Position numbers and translations under genes: made by a program
NCBI RefSeq assembly: GCF_000730385.1
Contig: NZ_CP008849.1
Location: forward strand, 1,302,001-1,366,000
DNA: 64,000 nt
Origin: Alteromonas australica
GTDB lineage: Bacteria > Pseudomonadota > Gammaproteobacteria > Enterobacterales > Alteromonadaceae
Direction of reading: 5' to 3'
Part shown: piece by piece, positions 1 through 7,549 of the stretch
Layout: every line of letters begins with the position of its first letter
Position numbering within the stretch: the first letter of the stretch is position 1
Notes under the pieces: model-generated
Database searches by the model: none
Seen by the model: the letters and a program-made list of their open reading frames with translations, nothing else
What the model was told of the DNA's origin: nothing

Positions 1-349
1 TGGCAAAAATGATTATTTGATTACGCAAACTAATCAGCTACCAAATACAAGGTATGATGAGCAGTCTAAAGATACGAAAGCAATTCTTTACTATGTGGTT
101 AAATCCGATACAAATAATGATAAGGCACTAACTTCTTCCGATTTACTTACTGTTGCAATATCAAAACCAAACGGTAAAGGTTATGTTGAACTACTAAAAG
201 ATATCGACTTTGTTAATGGGTACAAAACCGTCAACGAAAAGTCTGTGATAATAGTATTTCAAAGAGACAATATCGGTTATTCGGCAAACATTGATTTAGA
301 GAGCTTGTCAATTTCAGGTGAGGAGCAACTTCCCAGTGTGCAGCCTTAA
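1..349 (+). CDS. Cassette 1: hypothetical protein, 5' end outside the window
   Basis: The frame is open from the window edge (reading GKNDYLITQT...), so the TTG at 17 is probably internal and the gene is partial at its 5' end. About 115 residues are visible. There is no signal peptide or membrane segment in this part. A DTNNDKALTSSD stretch has the spacing of an EF-hand-like calcium loop. I do not recognise the family. The reading frame ends inside its attC site, as is common for cassettes. Confidence 0.6.
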   Translation, partial: GKNDYLITQTNQLPNTRYDEQSKDTKAILYYVVKSDTNNDKALTSSDLLTVAISKPNGKGYVELLKDIDFVNGYKTVNEKSVIIVFQRDNIGYSANIDLESLSISGEEQLPSVQP

Positions 350-436
350 CAAAACAATCAACCGGACTCCGCTAAGCGTGGTTCGCTTTGCTCACAATAC
401 CACGCTTAGCTCCGCTCGGTTATTGTGGCGTTATAC
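343..436 (+). repeat. attC site of cassette 1
   Basis: It runs from GCCTTAAC to GTTATAC. Its arms fold on CTAAGCGTGG and CCACGCTTAG. The 3' end starts cassette 2. Confidence 0.9.
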
Positions 437-458
437 GCTATGAGCATCAAGGATAGAA

Positions 459-872
459 ATGCAGCTTAAAAAACCTAAGTATCTTCTCATTACTCAAAAG
501 TTAGGGCTTAAGTTACCACTAGTTTGGTGTGGTTCAGCGTTCTTAATCGGCGTGTTTACTCAAGAAATAGCAGCTGCAATCTTCATTTCATTTTCATCTT
601 TTTTCTTAACTTGGCTTACTTGCAAACTTTCAGGCTTTTTCTTCAGCTTCCAAGAACACAGCGGCATTCTAAAAAACCATACTTACGACAACGTTATAAA
701 AGCAATTTGGTTTATAACTCTGTTTTGCCTCGTAGTGAATTTCTTTAAATCTCTACTCATTAAAACAGGAAGTGAAGCATTCTTGGGCTGTGTATTTTCA
801 ATCGTTTATTATGCCTTTATGCTTTCTGCATCAAACCGCTGGGGTATGTACTTCGTTGAAAAACGCGTATAA
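459..872 (+). CDS. Cassette 2: small multi-pass membrane protein
   Basis: This 137-residue protein has about four hydrophobic segments (roughly residues 19-34, 37-53, 82-97 and 106-121) and a Lys-rich N-terminus, so it is an inner-membrane protein of unknown function. The ATG follows a weak AGGATAG-like ribosome site. The last codons (KRV) lie in the attC arm. The cassette begins GTTATACGC at 430 and ends GCGTATAAC at 865, an exact inverted pair. I do not recognise the family. Confidence 0.7.
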   Translation: MQLKKPKYLLITQKLGLKLPLVWCGSAFLIGVFTQEIAAAIFISFSSFFLTWLTCKLSGFFFSFQEHSGILKNHTYDNVIKAIWFITLFCLVVNFFKSLLIKTGSEAFLGCVFSIVYYAFMLSASNRWGMYFVEKRV

Positions 873-974
873 CAAAAAAATTAAGTCACTCACTGCGTTC
901 GCTGGGACGCATACACGCGGGGCGGCTTCGCCATTATGCCCCACATGCCTGCGCCCCTTATTTAAAAGTTATAT
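865..974 (+). repeat. attC site of cassette 2
   Basis: It runs from GCGTATAAC to GTTATAT and has the common arm with GGGGCGGCTTCGCC found in many sites of this array. Confidence 0.9.
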
Positions 975-988
975 TCCTCGAGAAATTA

Positions 989-1264
989 ATGGATAATATT
1001 GACTCTTTAAGAAAACAATACAAATTGGATATCGAATCACCATTTACTCTAAGTCTTCGTGGTGACAGTGTAACTTTTGACGCGCTAATCAAAGGTTTCG
1101 GAGCCCCAAATGGAATGATTATTTCTAAAAGTGGTCAATTGTTACAAAGCTATCGTGATGAAATTTCATCCCTTGGTTATGGATATTCAAGTTTCAACAT
1201 TTTCGGTAATATCGGATTGGAAAGCTTTTATGAGCTTTTAGAAGACTGGGGTAAGATTGACTAA
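989..1264 (+). CDS. Cassette 3: hypothetical protein
   Basis: A 91-residue soluble protein with no membrane segment or obvious motif. The ATG is close to the upstream attC core, as usual for integron cassettes; the ribosome site (CTCGAG before the ATG) is weak. The ends of its cassette (GTTATATTCC and GGAATATAAC) are inverted copies. Its cold attC is one of the shortest in the array. No family recognised. Confidence 0.65.
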   Translation: MDNIDSLRKQYKLDIESPFTLSLRGDSVTFDALIKGFGAPNGMIISKSGQLLQSYRDEISSLGYGYSSFNIFGNIGLESFYELLEDWGKID

Positions 1265-1288
1265 ATTATTCACTCCTTTTTCTGAAAC

Positions 1289-1357
1289 GGAATATAACAA
1301 ATACATCAACCGGATGTTGGCAAGAGCAGCCATCACCGGTTATGTAAGGTGTTAGAA
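1289..1357 (+). repeat. attC site of cassette 3 (short type)
   Basis: This 69-bp site runs from GGAATATAAC to GTTAGAA. The arm pair is ATCAACCGGATG and CATCACCGGTTATG. Confidence 0.85.
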
Positions 1358-1376
1358 GTGCCAGAAGGATCTGCAA

Positions 1377-1673
1377 ATGTCTTATTACAACTCAACTATT
1401 TTAAAGACCGCTGCAAAAGTTTCTTTTCTACATATTTCGTGGCTTGTTGCCTTAATTGGAATTCCGATTGTATTTTTTAGAGATGGCCTAGATTTAGTAG
1501 AGAAAGCACTATTGTTTAGTGGGTTATTGTTCTTTTTTTGGTTTGTATATTTACTTTTTTGCATTACATTTCATAGGCTAAGCATGCGAAATGAGCATAA
1601 CAAGTTTGGCTATCTGGCAAAGGATGACCTCGAAAAAGGTAAAGAAGTTGGTACACATTTGGAGGGTTGGTAG
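1377..1673 (+). CDS. Cassette 4: two-pass membrane protein
   Basis: This 98-residue protein has two strong hydrophobic segments (about residues 16-35 and 43-64) followed by a charged C-terminal tail (NEHNKFGYLAKDDLEKGKE). It is probably an inner-membrane protein with its tail in the cytoplasm. The cassette ends form a perfect 13-bp inverted pair (GTTAGAAGTGCCA and TGGCACTTCTAAC). Function unknown. Confidence 0.7.
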   Translation: MSYYNSTILKTAAKVSFLHISWLVALIGIPIVFFRDGLDLVEKALLFSGLLFFFWFVYLLFCITFHRLSMRNEHNKFGYLAKDDLEKGKEVGTHLEGW

Positions 1674-1675
1674 CA

Positions 1676-1789
1676 TGGCACTTCTAACAAAGCGCTTAAG
1701 CCACTCCCTTCGGTCGCTGGGACGCCTATACGCGGGGCGGCTTCGCCATTTTACCCCACGTATCTGCGCCCCTTAGCTTAAAGTTAGGC
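1676..1789 (+). repeat. attC site of cassette 4
   Basis: It runs from TGGCACTTCTAAC to GTTAGGC and has the common GGGGCGGCTTCGCC arm. Confidence 0.9.
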
Positions 1790-1802
1790 TTTCAGGAAAG
1801 TT

Positions 1803-2543
1803 ATGAAGTATCTACAAGGGTTAGTATTTTTAATTGCTAGTTCAGCTAGCGTTTCAAATGCAGAAACAATATACGATGAATCTAGGGATAGAAATATCCC
1901 TATAGAGATTACACGCCCCAAAGTAGCTAAGAACTGTAAAGAAGAATCTAAATGCCCAGTTGCTCTGTTGAGTGCTGGCTATGGCGTGTCTCATTTAAAA
2001 TACACATTTCTAGCTAATCAGCTTAATGACTTAGGTTACCTCGTTGTAGCTATTGGACATGAACTACCAAATGACCCACCATTATCGACGTCAGGAAATT
2101 TGTTTGAAACTCGAAGTGAAAACTGGCGTAGAGGCGCTCAAACTCTGGATTTTGTTAAGTCAATTTTGAGTAAACGTTTAGCTTATTATGACTTTGATAA
2201 TTTGCTCTTAGTTGGCCACTCAAACGGTGGTGATATTTCTTCCTGGTTGGGGAATGAAAATAAGCCTTACATTAAATCATTAATTACTTTAGATCATAGG
2301 CGTGTTCCTTTGCCTAGAGATACAGATATAAAAGTATTGTCTATTCGGGCTAGCGACTTCCCAGCAGATCAAGGTGTTTTGCCTTCAGAATCAGCGCAAG
2401 GCAACATTTGCGTAGTTAAAATTCCAGATTCTCGACATAATGATATTTCGGATTACGGTCCCGACTGGTTAAAAGATAAAATTAATTTATTAGTTCGTGG
2501 TTACTTGCTTGAGCAGTCGTGTTCGGCGCTTAAGAAAGCCTAA
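1803..2543 (+). CDS. Cassette 5: secreted alpha/beta hydrolase
   Basis: A 246-residue protein with a clear signal peptide (cleavage near SNA-ET, about residue 21), so it is probably periplasmic. GHSNGG (about residues 138-143) is the nucleophile elbow with the catalytic Ser, and DSRHNDI near residue 210 probably supplies the His. The layout resembles chlorophyllase or dienelactone-hydrolase-like enzymes; the substrate is unknown. Two Cys pairs may form disulfides. The frame ends inside the attC site. Transfer as a cassette is clear from its borders (GTTAGGCTTTC and GAAAGCCTAAC). Confidence 0.8.
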   Translation: MKYLQGLVFLIASSASVSNAETIYDESRDRNIPIEITRPKVAKNCKEESKCPVALLSAGYGVSHLKYTFLANQLNDLGYLVVAIGHELPNDPPLSTSGNLFETRSENWRRGAQTLDFVKSILSKRLAYYDFDNLLLVGHSNGGDISSWLGNENKPYIKSLITLDHRRVPLPRDTDIKVLSIRASDFPADQGVLPSESAQGNICVVKIPDSRHNDISDYGPDWLKDKINLLVRGYLLEQSCSALKKA

Positions 2544-2640
2544 CAAAGCCATTAAGCATAAGGACACAAAAAGCTTGGCTTGTGCTCCTTCGTCGCTAAG
2601 TCTAGCCAAGCATTTTGTGCCGCTTATGGCGGCGTTATGT
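2536..2640 (+). repeat. attC site of cassette 5
   Basis: It runs from AAGCCTAAC to GTTATGT; the arms are CACAAAAAGCTTGGCT and AGCCAAGCATTTTGTG. Confidence 0.9.
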
Positions 2641-2657
2641 GCTAAAAAGGAAATAAA

Positions 2658-3083
2658 TTGGCATCACCACCTTTAACAACAAGAGAATATGCTTACTTCA
2701 AAGTTTTCGGCGAAGGTAGCTGTGAACCTGTTACCAGCATACTTAACATAAAACCGTCTCAGTGTTGGTCAGAAGGTGACCTGGATAGCCGCAGAAATAA
2801 ACCGAGACGATCAATGTTTTGGGCTCTTGAAAGTGGACTAGATGACCGTGAGCCAATTGAAAATCATATTTCTAAGTTGCTTGGTGCTTTAGAAGCGAAA
2901 TCAAACGAATTAGCAAAGCTAAAAGATAAATATAAGATACTCATTCAATGTGTAGGTTACTTTCCTGCTTCTGAGCATGGGCTACACTTGCCGGCAAGTA
3001 CCCTAAACACTTTAGCAAAGCTTAAATTAGCCATAGACTATGATTTTTATTTCGTAAGCGACTACGAGCATGAGTTAGATTGA
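2658..3083 (+). CDS. Cassette 6: DUF4279 family protein
   Basis: A 141-residue soluble protein. The N-terminal YAYFKVFGEG, the LNIKPSQCWSEGD segment, the RRSMFWALES strand and the helical C-terminal half match the DUF4279 pattern as I know it. Several DUF4279-like proteins occur beside toxin or immunity genes, but no function is established. The start is TTG at 2658, eight bases after AAGGAAA; there is no in-frame ATG near it. Confidence 0.75.
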   Translation: MASPPLTTREYAYFKVFGEGSCEPVTSILNIKPSQCWSEGDLDSRRNKPRRSMFWALESGLDDREPIENHISKLLGALEAKSNELAKLKDKYKILIQCVGYFPASEHGLHLPASTLNTLAKLKLAIDYDFYFVSDYEHELD

Positions 3084-3094
3084 TGTTTTGGGGC

Positions 3095-3212
3095 GCACAT
3101 AACAAACGCATTAACACTCAGTGCGCTCGCTAGGGCCAAAAATACGTAGGCTCCCTGCGCTTCGCTTGGTATTGTAGCCTACGTATTTTTGCCCGTTATG
3201 CGGGCGTTAGCC
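3095..3212 (+). repeat. attC site of cassette 6
   Basis: It runs from GCACATAAC to GTTAGCC. The long arms AAAAATACGTAGGCT and AGCCTACGTATTTTT are almost perfectly complementary. Confidence 0.9.
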
Positions 3213-3229
3213 ACTAAAAAGGATTTTTC

Positions 3230-3553
3230 ATGGATACAGGTTTTCTAATACTTTCAATATCCTGCCTAAGCGGCTTTATATATTTAATCATTGGCTATCT
3301 GCTTACCTTTAAGCAAAAAGCGGATGTACTTAACGGTATCGACTTTTCTAAAATTGCCGACCTATCTGCTTTCTGCAAATACGCTGGCAATAGCTTTTTA
3401 TTATCTGGTGTAGTACAAATCTTAGTTGGGCTGTTGGCTTACTTAGCTTATTTAAACCTTTTGCTGTTCGTAGCTATTTATGTTTTCTTCTCGGCATTGC
3501 CCATTGTTAATGTCGTCAGAACTATGCGCAAATTTCAAAAAAGTACTTCGTAA
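3230..3553 (+). CDS. Cassette 7: DUF3784-like membrane protein
   Basis: A 107-residue protein with about three hydrophobic segments (residues 4-26, 54-72 and 74-92). The order 'GYLLTFKQKADVLNGID... LSAFCKYAGNSFLLSGVVQI' resembles DUF3784-type small membrane proteins, but I offer this as a likeness only. ATG follows AAAAAGGA with good spacing. Function unknown. Confidence 0.7.
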   Translation: MDTGFLILSISCLSGFIYLIIGYLLTFKQKADVLNGIDFSKIADLSAFCKYAGNSFLLSGVVQILVGLLAYLAYLNLLLFVAIYVFFSALPIVNVVRTMRKFQKSTS

Positions 3554-3560
3554 GTGAAAC

Positions 3561-3670
3561 GCGGCTAACAAGCCAATCAACACACTCACTGCGTTCGCTG
3601 GGACGCATAAACGCGGGGCGGCTTCGCCATTATGCCCCACATGTCTGCGCCCGTTATTGGAAAGTTAGAA
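3561..3670 (+). repeat. attC site of cassette 7
   Basis: It runs from GCGGCTAAC to GTTAGAA and has the common GGGGCGGCTTCGCC arm. Confidence 0.9.
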
Positions 3671-3981
3671 GGCGTCAACCTAAGCTGCGTTTGGCTTAAT
3701 ACAAATATCAGTTCAACCTCCCTCACCTGTTGTTCGCAACATCGCTCCGGCTTTAGGTGCTTTTAACTTCGCTGCATTAACTTCAAAGGTCGCGCAATAG
3801 GCGCTTTATCGCCAAGTTCTTAATTCAATTTAGCAAGCGCCATTGCACTTGGTAGCTCAAATGGCAGCTTGCTCCAGTCAAATCACCAAACATCACTGCA
3901 CTGCTGTTTTACTTGTTTGTGTTAATAATCAATCGTATGCTGACTTAATCTGTTTTTAATAAGGCCAAAGGTACAGGCTCT
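3671..3981 (+). other. Cassette 8: ORF-less cassette, copy A
   Basis: No reading frame of useful length is open on either strand between two good attC sites. The sequence is clearly homologous to 4556-4864 (copy B) over its whole length, with substitutions and small indels. The block 3901-3946 is identical in both copies. No single frame is open in both copies, so selection appears to act on DNA or RNA rather than on a protein. It contains the candidate promoter listed next. Confidence 0.75.
3913..3941 (+). promoter_or_regulatory. Candidate sigma-70 promoter in ORF-less cassette A
   Basis: TTGTTT (3913-3918), a 17-bp spacer and TATGCT (3936-3941), reading toward cassette 9. The same promoter is found unchanged in copy B. 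Cassettes normally lack promoters, so this could drive the next genes. Confidence 0.5.
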
Positions 3982-4091
3982 GCTTCTAACAAAGCGCTTA
4001 AGTCACTCCCTTCGGTCGCTGGGACGCCTATACGCGGGGCGGCTTCGCCATTATGCCCCACGCGCCTGCGCCCCTTATTTAAAAGTTAGTT
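3982..4091 (+). repeat. attC site of cassette 8
   Basis: It runs from GCTTCTAAC to GTTAGTT and has the common GGGGCGGCTTCGCC arm. Confidence 0.9.
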
Positions 4092-4107
4092 CTTCAAGGA
4101 AAGATTG

Positions 4108-4446
4108 ATGTTTGACGAAAAATACATAATGACAGGCCTGATGACTATGGCCTTGATCGCTGCATGGCAAAAGCCGAGTTTGTTTAGAGAACATATCGTC
4201 AATAAAATAATGTTTTTGTCACTAGCCACATTAATCTTATTTGCTGTTTGGACATTGGCTTTAGATATTGCTTTTGGTGTATTACCATCGTCTCTAACTG
4301 AAGACCAAATCAAAGAAATAGAAAAGAACTTTAAAGCGATTTCGATTCCAATTTCTTGGTGGGTATTCGACGGGATTATGTACGTGTCTGTCTTCGTTTT
4401 AGATTGGCTTGCGAGCGTATCACTAGCTCATGAGAAAAAGAACTAA
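4108..4446 (+). CDS. Cassette 9: membrane protein
   Basis: A 112-residue protein with about three hydrophobic stretches (residues 8-20, 30-56 and 80-105) around a short charged loop (LTEDQIKEIEKNFK). I chose ATG at 4108 because AAGGA lies seven bases upstream; the TTG at 4105 is also in frame. It lies downstream of the promoter-bearing ORF-less cassette A and between the two ORF-less copies. Family not recognised. Confidence 0.65.
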   Translation: MFDEKYIMTGLMTMALIAAWQKPSLFREHIVNKIMFLSLATLILFAVWTLALDIAFGVLPSSLTEDQIKEIEKNFKAISIPISWWVFDGIMYVSVFVLDWLASVSLAHEKKN

Positions 4447-4555
4447 CAAAACGCTGTTGGCACTCCCTTCGGTCGCTGGGACGCTAACACGTGGGCTGAC
4501 TCACTTCGTTCGGATTTTAGCCCACGTGCTAGCGCCCCAAAGCTTAAAGTTAGAA
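4439..4555 (+). repeat. attC site of cassette 9
   Basis: It runs from AGAACTAAC to GTTAGAA; the arms are CTAACACGTGGGCT and AGCCCACGTGCTAG. Confidence 0.9.
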
Positions 4556-4864
4556 GGCGTCAGCCTAAACTACTATTGGTTTAGCAAAAAAACAGCACAA
4601 CTACCCTCACCTGTTTTTTTCAAACATCGTCCGAGCATTGGTGGCTTTAATGTCGCCGCTCTTACTTCAAAGGCTGCGCAATAGGCGCTTTACCGCCAAG
4701 TTCTTATTCGAGGCCAGCAAGCGCCATTGCACTTGGTAATTCATAGGGCGGCTTGCTTCAGTCAAATCAATACCATCACTGCGCTGCTGTTTTACTTGTT
4801 TGTGTTAATAATCAATCGTATGCTGACTTTATTAGTTTTTAAAAAGGCCAAGGGAACAGGCTCT
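4556..4864 (+). other. Cassette 10: ORF-less cassette, copy B
   Basis: A diverged paralogue of copy A (3671-3981). It shares the GTTAGAAGGCGTCA start, the CAAAGG...CGCAATAGGCGCTTTA core and the identical block 4784-4829. A short + frame here is closed in copy A, so I do not call a gene. Confidence 0.75.
4796..4824 (+). promoter_or_regulatory. Candidate sigma-70 promoter in ORF-less cassette B
   Basis: TTGTTT (4796-4801), 17 bp and TATGCT (4819-4824), identical to copy A and pointing to cassette 11. Confidence 0.5.
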
Positions 4865-4973
4865 GCTTCTAACAAAGCGCTCAAGTCACTCCCTTCGGTC
4901 GTTCGGACGCAGTTACGCGGGGCGGCTTCGCCATTATGCCCACGCAACTGCGCCGCTTAGCTTAAAGTTATAA
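4865..4973 (+). repeat. attC site of cassette 10
   Basis: It runs from GCTTCTAAC to GTTATAA and has the common GGGGCGGCTTCGCC arm. Confidence 0.9.
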
Positions 4974-4988
4974 CTCAAGGACGGCTCA

Positions 4989-5363
4989 GTGAAATATAAG
5001 AACTTCAAGCCATTAGTTCATAATTTTACCCACTCGTTTGTGGGAGGTTGTAACTATCTTGATGGTAAATTTATATTCGAAGACCTTTTTGAGTTGGCTG
5101 GGAAACGCAAAGGAAGGAAAGTCATCGTTCAATGGCTCCCTCACACAGAACAGCAAGATCCCGAACTCTCAGATCGAGTTAAAGACTCTATAGATTTTTA
5201 CTTAGATTGGCTGCCTGAAATGGCTTCAAATCTGGGTGTAGAAGTGGAAAAACTTACGGATTACCGGACAGAAGTATATGTGACACTTCTCAGAAGTATT
5301 TGCGTTAAGGCAATTGCTCATGATGACCGAGGTAACGAGTATTCATACATCATCAGAAATTGA
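4989..5363 (+). CDS. Cassette 11: hypothetical protein
   Basis: A 124-residue soluble protein starting with GTG at 4989, after AAGGACGG. The opening NFKPLVHNFTHSFVGGCNYLDGKFIFEDL has a conserved look, but I cannot name the family. No membrane segment. It is downstream of the promoter in ORF-less cassette B. Its attC site is split by an insertion sequence, which should block its excision as a single cassette. Confidence 0.65.
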   Translation: MKYKNFKPLVHNFTHSFVGGCNYLDGKFIFEDLFELAGKRKGRKVIVQWLPHTEQQDPELSDRVKDSIDFYLDWLPEMASNLGVEVEKLTDYRTEVYVTLLRSICVKAIAHDDRGNEYSYIIRN

Positions 5364-5397
5364 GTTATAACAAACGCATTAACACTCGCTTCGCTTA
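5362..5397 (+). repeat. attC site of cassette 11, left part (split by IS)
   Basis: GAGTTATAAC begins a normal attC, but the site stops at the insertion sequence. The right end survives at about 6730-6745, where GTTAACAATAC (6739) pairs with GTATTGCTAAC at the end of cassette 12 with one mismatch. Confidence 0.8.
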
Positions 5398-5410
5398 TGT
5401 GGACTCCCCA

Positions 5411-5613
5411 TAGTCAACAACTATTTTTACCGTTCAAGATGTAATGCGTGCTTATGTACGAGTTCATAATGGGAAGCTATCCCGGCTCTATGATATTTAC
5501 GCGAACTTGATGCCACATCTCGCTGGCGGGCTTTTATGCCCTGAGCGCAGCACTGGCTTACCAAGCTGATTTTTATCTTGTATGCCGCATTTAGTTGTTA
5601 ACTTAAAACTAAA
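5411..5613 (-). ncRNA. Candidate guide (bridge/seek) RNA region of the IS1111 element
   Basis: About 200 non-coding bases follow the transposase, where IS1111-type elements encode their guide RNA. Two short stretches repeat the DNA just outside the element in the same orientation: GCTTATGT (5450-5457) equals 5393-5400, and ATCTCGCTGG (5517-5526) equals 6727-6736. RNA limits are not determined. Confidence 0.5.
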
Positions 5614-6651
5614 CTAAGCAGATAATAGCTCTGCTTTGTAATCAGTTCCGTTGCGTAGCAACGAAAATGCTGTTCTAACTGTTTTGTTGGCCAGCGCTAC
5701 AGCTGCACAACGTTTACCTCTCCGCTCTACTAGCCCTTTAATCCATTCATCTTTCTTCGTTCGCGAATCACGTTTAACCGCCTGGTTTACTGCTGACATC
5801 GCACCTGCGACCAAGTTAGCGCGCAATGACGAGTTCCGTATATTTTTACCTATAGACCCCAAACGCACTTTACCACCTGAAGAATGTTGTATTGGCGTTA
5901 AACCGATACACGCAGCAGCGTCTCGGGCTTTTTTGAAAACGCCTAACTCACAACAACCTAGCGCTATGTACAGGTTAACCGCATTTGTCGGGCCAACACC
6001 TTCTATCTTCATGAGATTTTTGCAAGCTTCTGATGCTCTGCTGGCTCTAGCTACACTCTTTTCGTAGTGTTTTACGAGCTCTATACTCTTGAGATATTGA
6101 TGCCATGCCGTGTGTAATGCCTCTCTGAATATCGCGCTAAATCCATTTTCTGCATCTTCCAATATCGACTGTATTGCACTGTTCAACCCCGCATCTGTTG
6201 GTGACAACTTAATGTTGAACTCTAAAAGTAACGAACAGAGTTGATTCCCGTAAGCAACTTTATGCTTTACTGATAGTTGATGCATACGGACAAGTGATTG
6301 AAGCTCCTGCTGCTCCTTAGACTTCCCGCTAATAAAATTCACGTTACTAAGTTGTGATGCCTGTAAAACCGCTTCAGCATCGTTCTTATCAGTCTTTTGG
6401 TTTTGACGAATATTCGATACAAGCTTAGCTGATATTAAACGGGCATCATGCCCGTATTCACGCGCACATTGATACCAATAATTTGACGTCGCACACGCTT
6501 CAAAAACAACTGTCATTGGTTTTTGAGTGGCTAGCCAATTAGAAAAAGCAGTGGGCGTCATCGGCATATTACGAACTATCTTATTCGATTTGGCGACACA
6601 AACCTGGATCTCTTTTTTTGCTAAATCTACACCAGTGAGCATATTATACAT
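5614..6651 (-). CDS. IS110/IS1111 family transposase
   Basis: A 345-residue full-length protein. The N-terminal RuvC-like DEDD domain shows GVDLAKKEI, VFEACATS and KTDKNDAEAV. The C-terminal Transposase_20 part shows IEGVGPTNAVNLY and the family Ser region HSSGGKVRLGS. It catalyses RNA-guided recombination of the element into attC-like targets. The intact frame and flanking repeats suggest the element could still be active. It is transcribed against the cassette genes. Confidence 0.95.
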   Translation of the reverse strand: MYNMLTGVDLAKKEIQVCVAKSNKIVRNMPMTPTAFSNWLATQKPMTVVFEACATSNYWYQCAREYGHDARLISAKLVSNIRQNQKTDKNDAEAVLQASQLSNVNFISGKSKEQQELQSLVRMHQLSVKHKVAYGNQLCSLLLEFNIKLSPTDAGLNSAIQSILEDAENGFSAIFREALHTAWHQYLKSIELVKHYEKSVARASRASEACKNLMKIEGVGPTNAVNLYIALGCCELGVFKKARDAAACIGLTPIQHSSGGKVRLGSIGKNIRNSSLRANLVAGAMSAVNQAVKRDSRTKKDEWIKGLVERRGKRCAAVALANKTVRTAFSLLRNGTDYKAELLSA

Positions 6652-6729
6652 AGATGGACTCCTATCTAACCTTTGTGTGTGACAACGTAAATGTTAGACC
6701 AACCTATTAGGTTGGGGAGTCCAATTATC

Positions 6730-6745
6730 TCGCTGGAAGTTAACA
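6730..6745 (+). repeat. attC site of cassette 11, right end remnant
   Basis: TCGCTGGAA then GTTAACA (6739-6745), the recombination core that starts cassette 12. Confidence 0.7.
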
Positions 6746-6761
6746 ATACAAGGAGAGTCCG

Positions 6762-7466
6762 TTGCAAATTTTGCTATTCATTTTACTTTTGTGTTCATTT
6801 TCTGCTTCTGCGAATGTATTCGAAGATATGAGGTGTGGTTCATATGACGCTTCAAAATATCCGAATAAAACTGAATTTAAGGGAAGCACGGAGCGAGAGG
6901 TATCGGAAACTGGAGTAAATGAATTTTTTGACGAATTAGGGAAGACCGATTCATCACAAAGGCAGTGGGTATTTAAATTAGTTGATAGAACAACGGGAAA
7001 ATACAAAAAATCTTTTCCTCGTCGTTCTCCAAACTCAGAAAATGATATTGCTATTGAGCATCAAATTATACAACCAGAAATCATCATTATCTTAGGTGAT
7101 AAGATAATAACGGGCAGTAATAATGGAGAGTTTGGTGGGGAACTAATTTTAATTGATGAAAACGATAAAGTTACCCTAATTAAAGAAATGAATGTCGAAG
7201 ACATTTATGAAATGCCATTCGGTTTAGTGGTTACATCTGGTTTAGCCCATATGTCATGGAATTACGGCGATATTCATTTAATAAACTCAAACTTTGAAAT
7301 CGAGAAATTATATAGTTTAGTTGGTATGCCTAAGTCATCTTGGTTGCTAGATAACGGAGATTTACTCATTAATAGTTATCCAACAGGCTCACAGGTTTTG
7401 ACTAAAAGTGGTTATTTGAAACGTGTGCAATGTATTGCTAACAAGCCACTAAAGCAGGACTCGTAA
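6762..7466 (+). CDS. Cassette 12: secreted hypothetical protein
   Basis: A 234-residue protein with a classical signal peptide (hydrophobic residues 2-16, cleavage near SASA-NV), so probably periplasmic. Repeated short beta-rich units (GELILIDENDK, GDIHLINSNFEIEKL, NGDLLINSYPTG) suggest a small beta-propeller-like fold; this is inference. The start is TTG at 6762 with AGGAG six bases upstream. The last residues (NKPLKQDS) are encoded inside the attC site. Confidence 0.7.
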   Translation: MQILLFILLLCSFSASANVFEDMRCGSYDASKYPNKTEFKGSTEREVSETGVNEFFDELGKTDSSQRQWVFKLVDRTTGKYKKSFPRRSPNSENDIAIEHQIIQPEIIIILGDKIITGSNNGEFGGELILIDENDKVTLIKEMNVEDIYEMPFGLVVTSGLAHMSWNYGDIHLINSNFEIEKLYSLVGMPKSSWLLDNGDLLINSYPTGSQVLTKSGYLKRVQCIANKPLKQDS

Positions 7467-7536
7467 CCGTTGGCTCGGTTCCGCTTCGCTACACATTTTA
7501 GCCAACAATTACTCGCCTCTTAGTGGGGCGTTAGGT
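7433..7536 (+). repeat. attC site of cassette 12
   Basis: It runs from TATTGCTAAC to GTTAGGT. The reading frame of the cassette gene enters the site by about 30 bases. Confidence 0.85.
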
Positions 7537-7549
7537 GCTAAAGGTAACA

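Larger units (their letters stand above)
5398..6729 (-). mobile_element. IS1111-type insertion sequence inserted in attC
   Basis: A transposase of the IS110/IS1111 family on the minus strand lies between subterminal inverted repeats GGACTCCCCA (5401-5410) and TGGGGAGTCC (6713-6722). The outer limits are inferred from the family habit of 3 bp beyond the repeat at the transposase 3' side and 7 bp at the 5' side. Both flanks are attC sequence, matching the known IS1111-attC group that targets cassette recombination sites. No target duplication is evident. Confidence 0.85.

Noticed and set aside
4430-4684. An 84-residue + frame over attC and ORF-less cassette B
   Set aside because: It crosses an attC site and is not open in copy A.
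4727-4960. A 77-residue + frame at the end of ORF-less cassette B
   Set aside because: It runs through attC and has stops in copy A.
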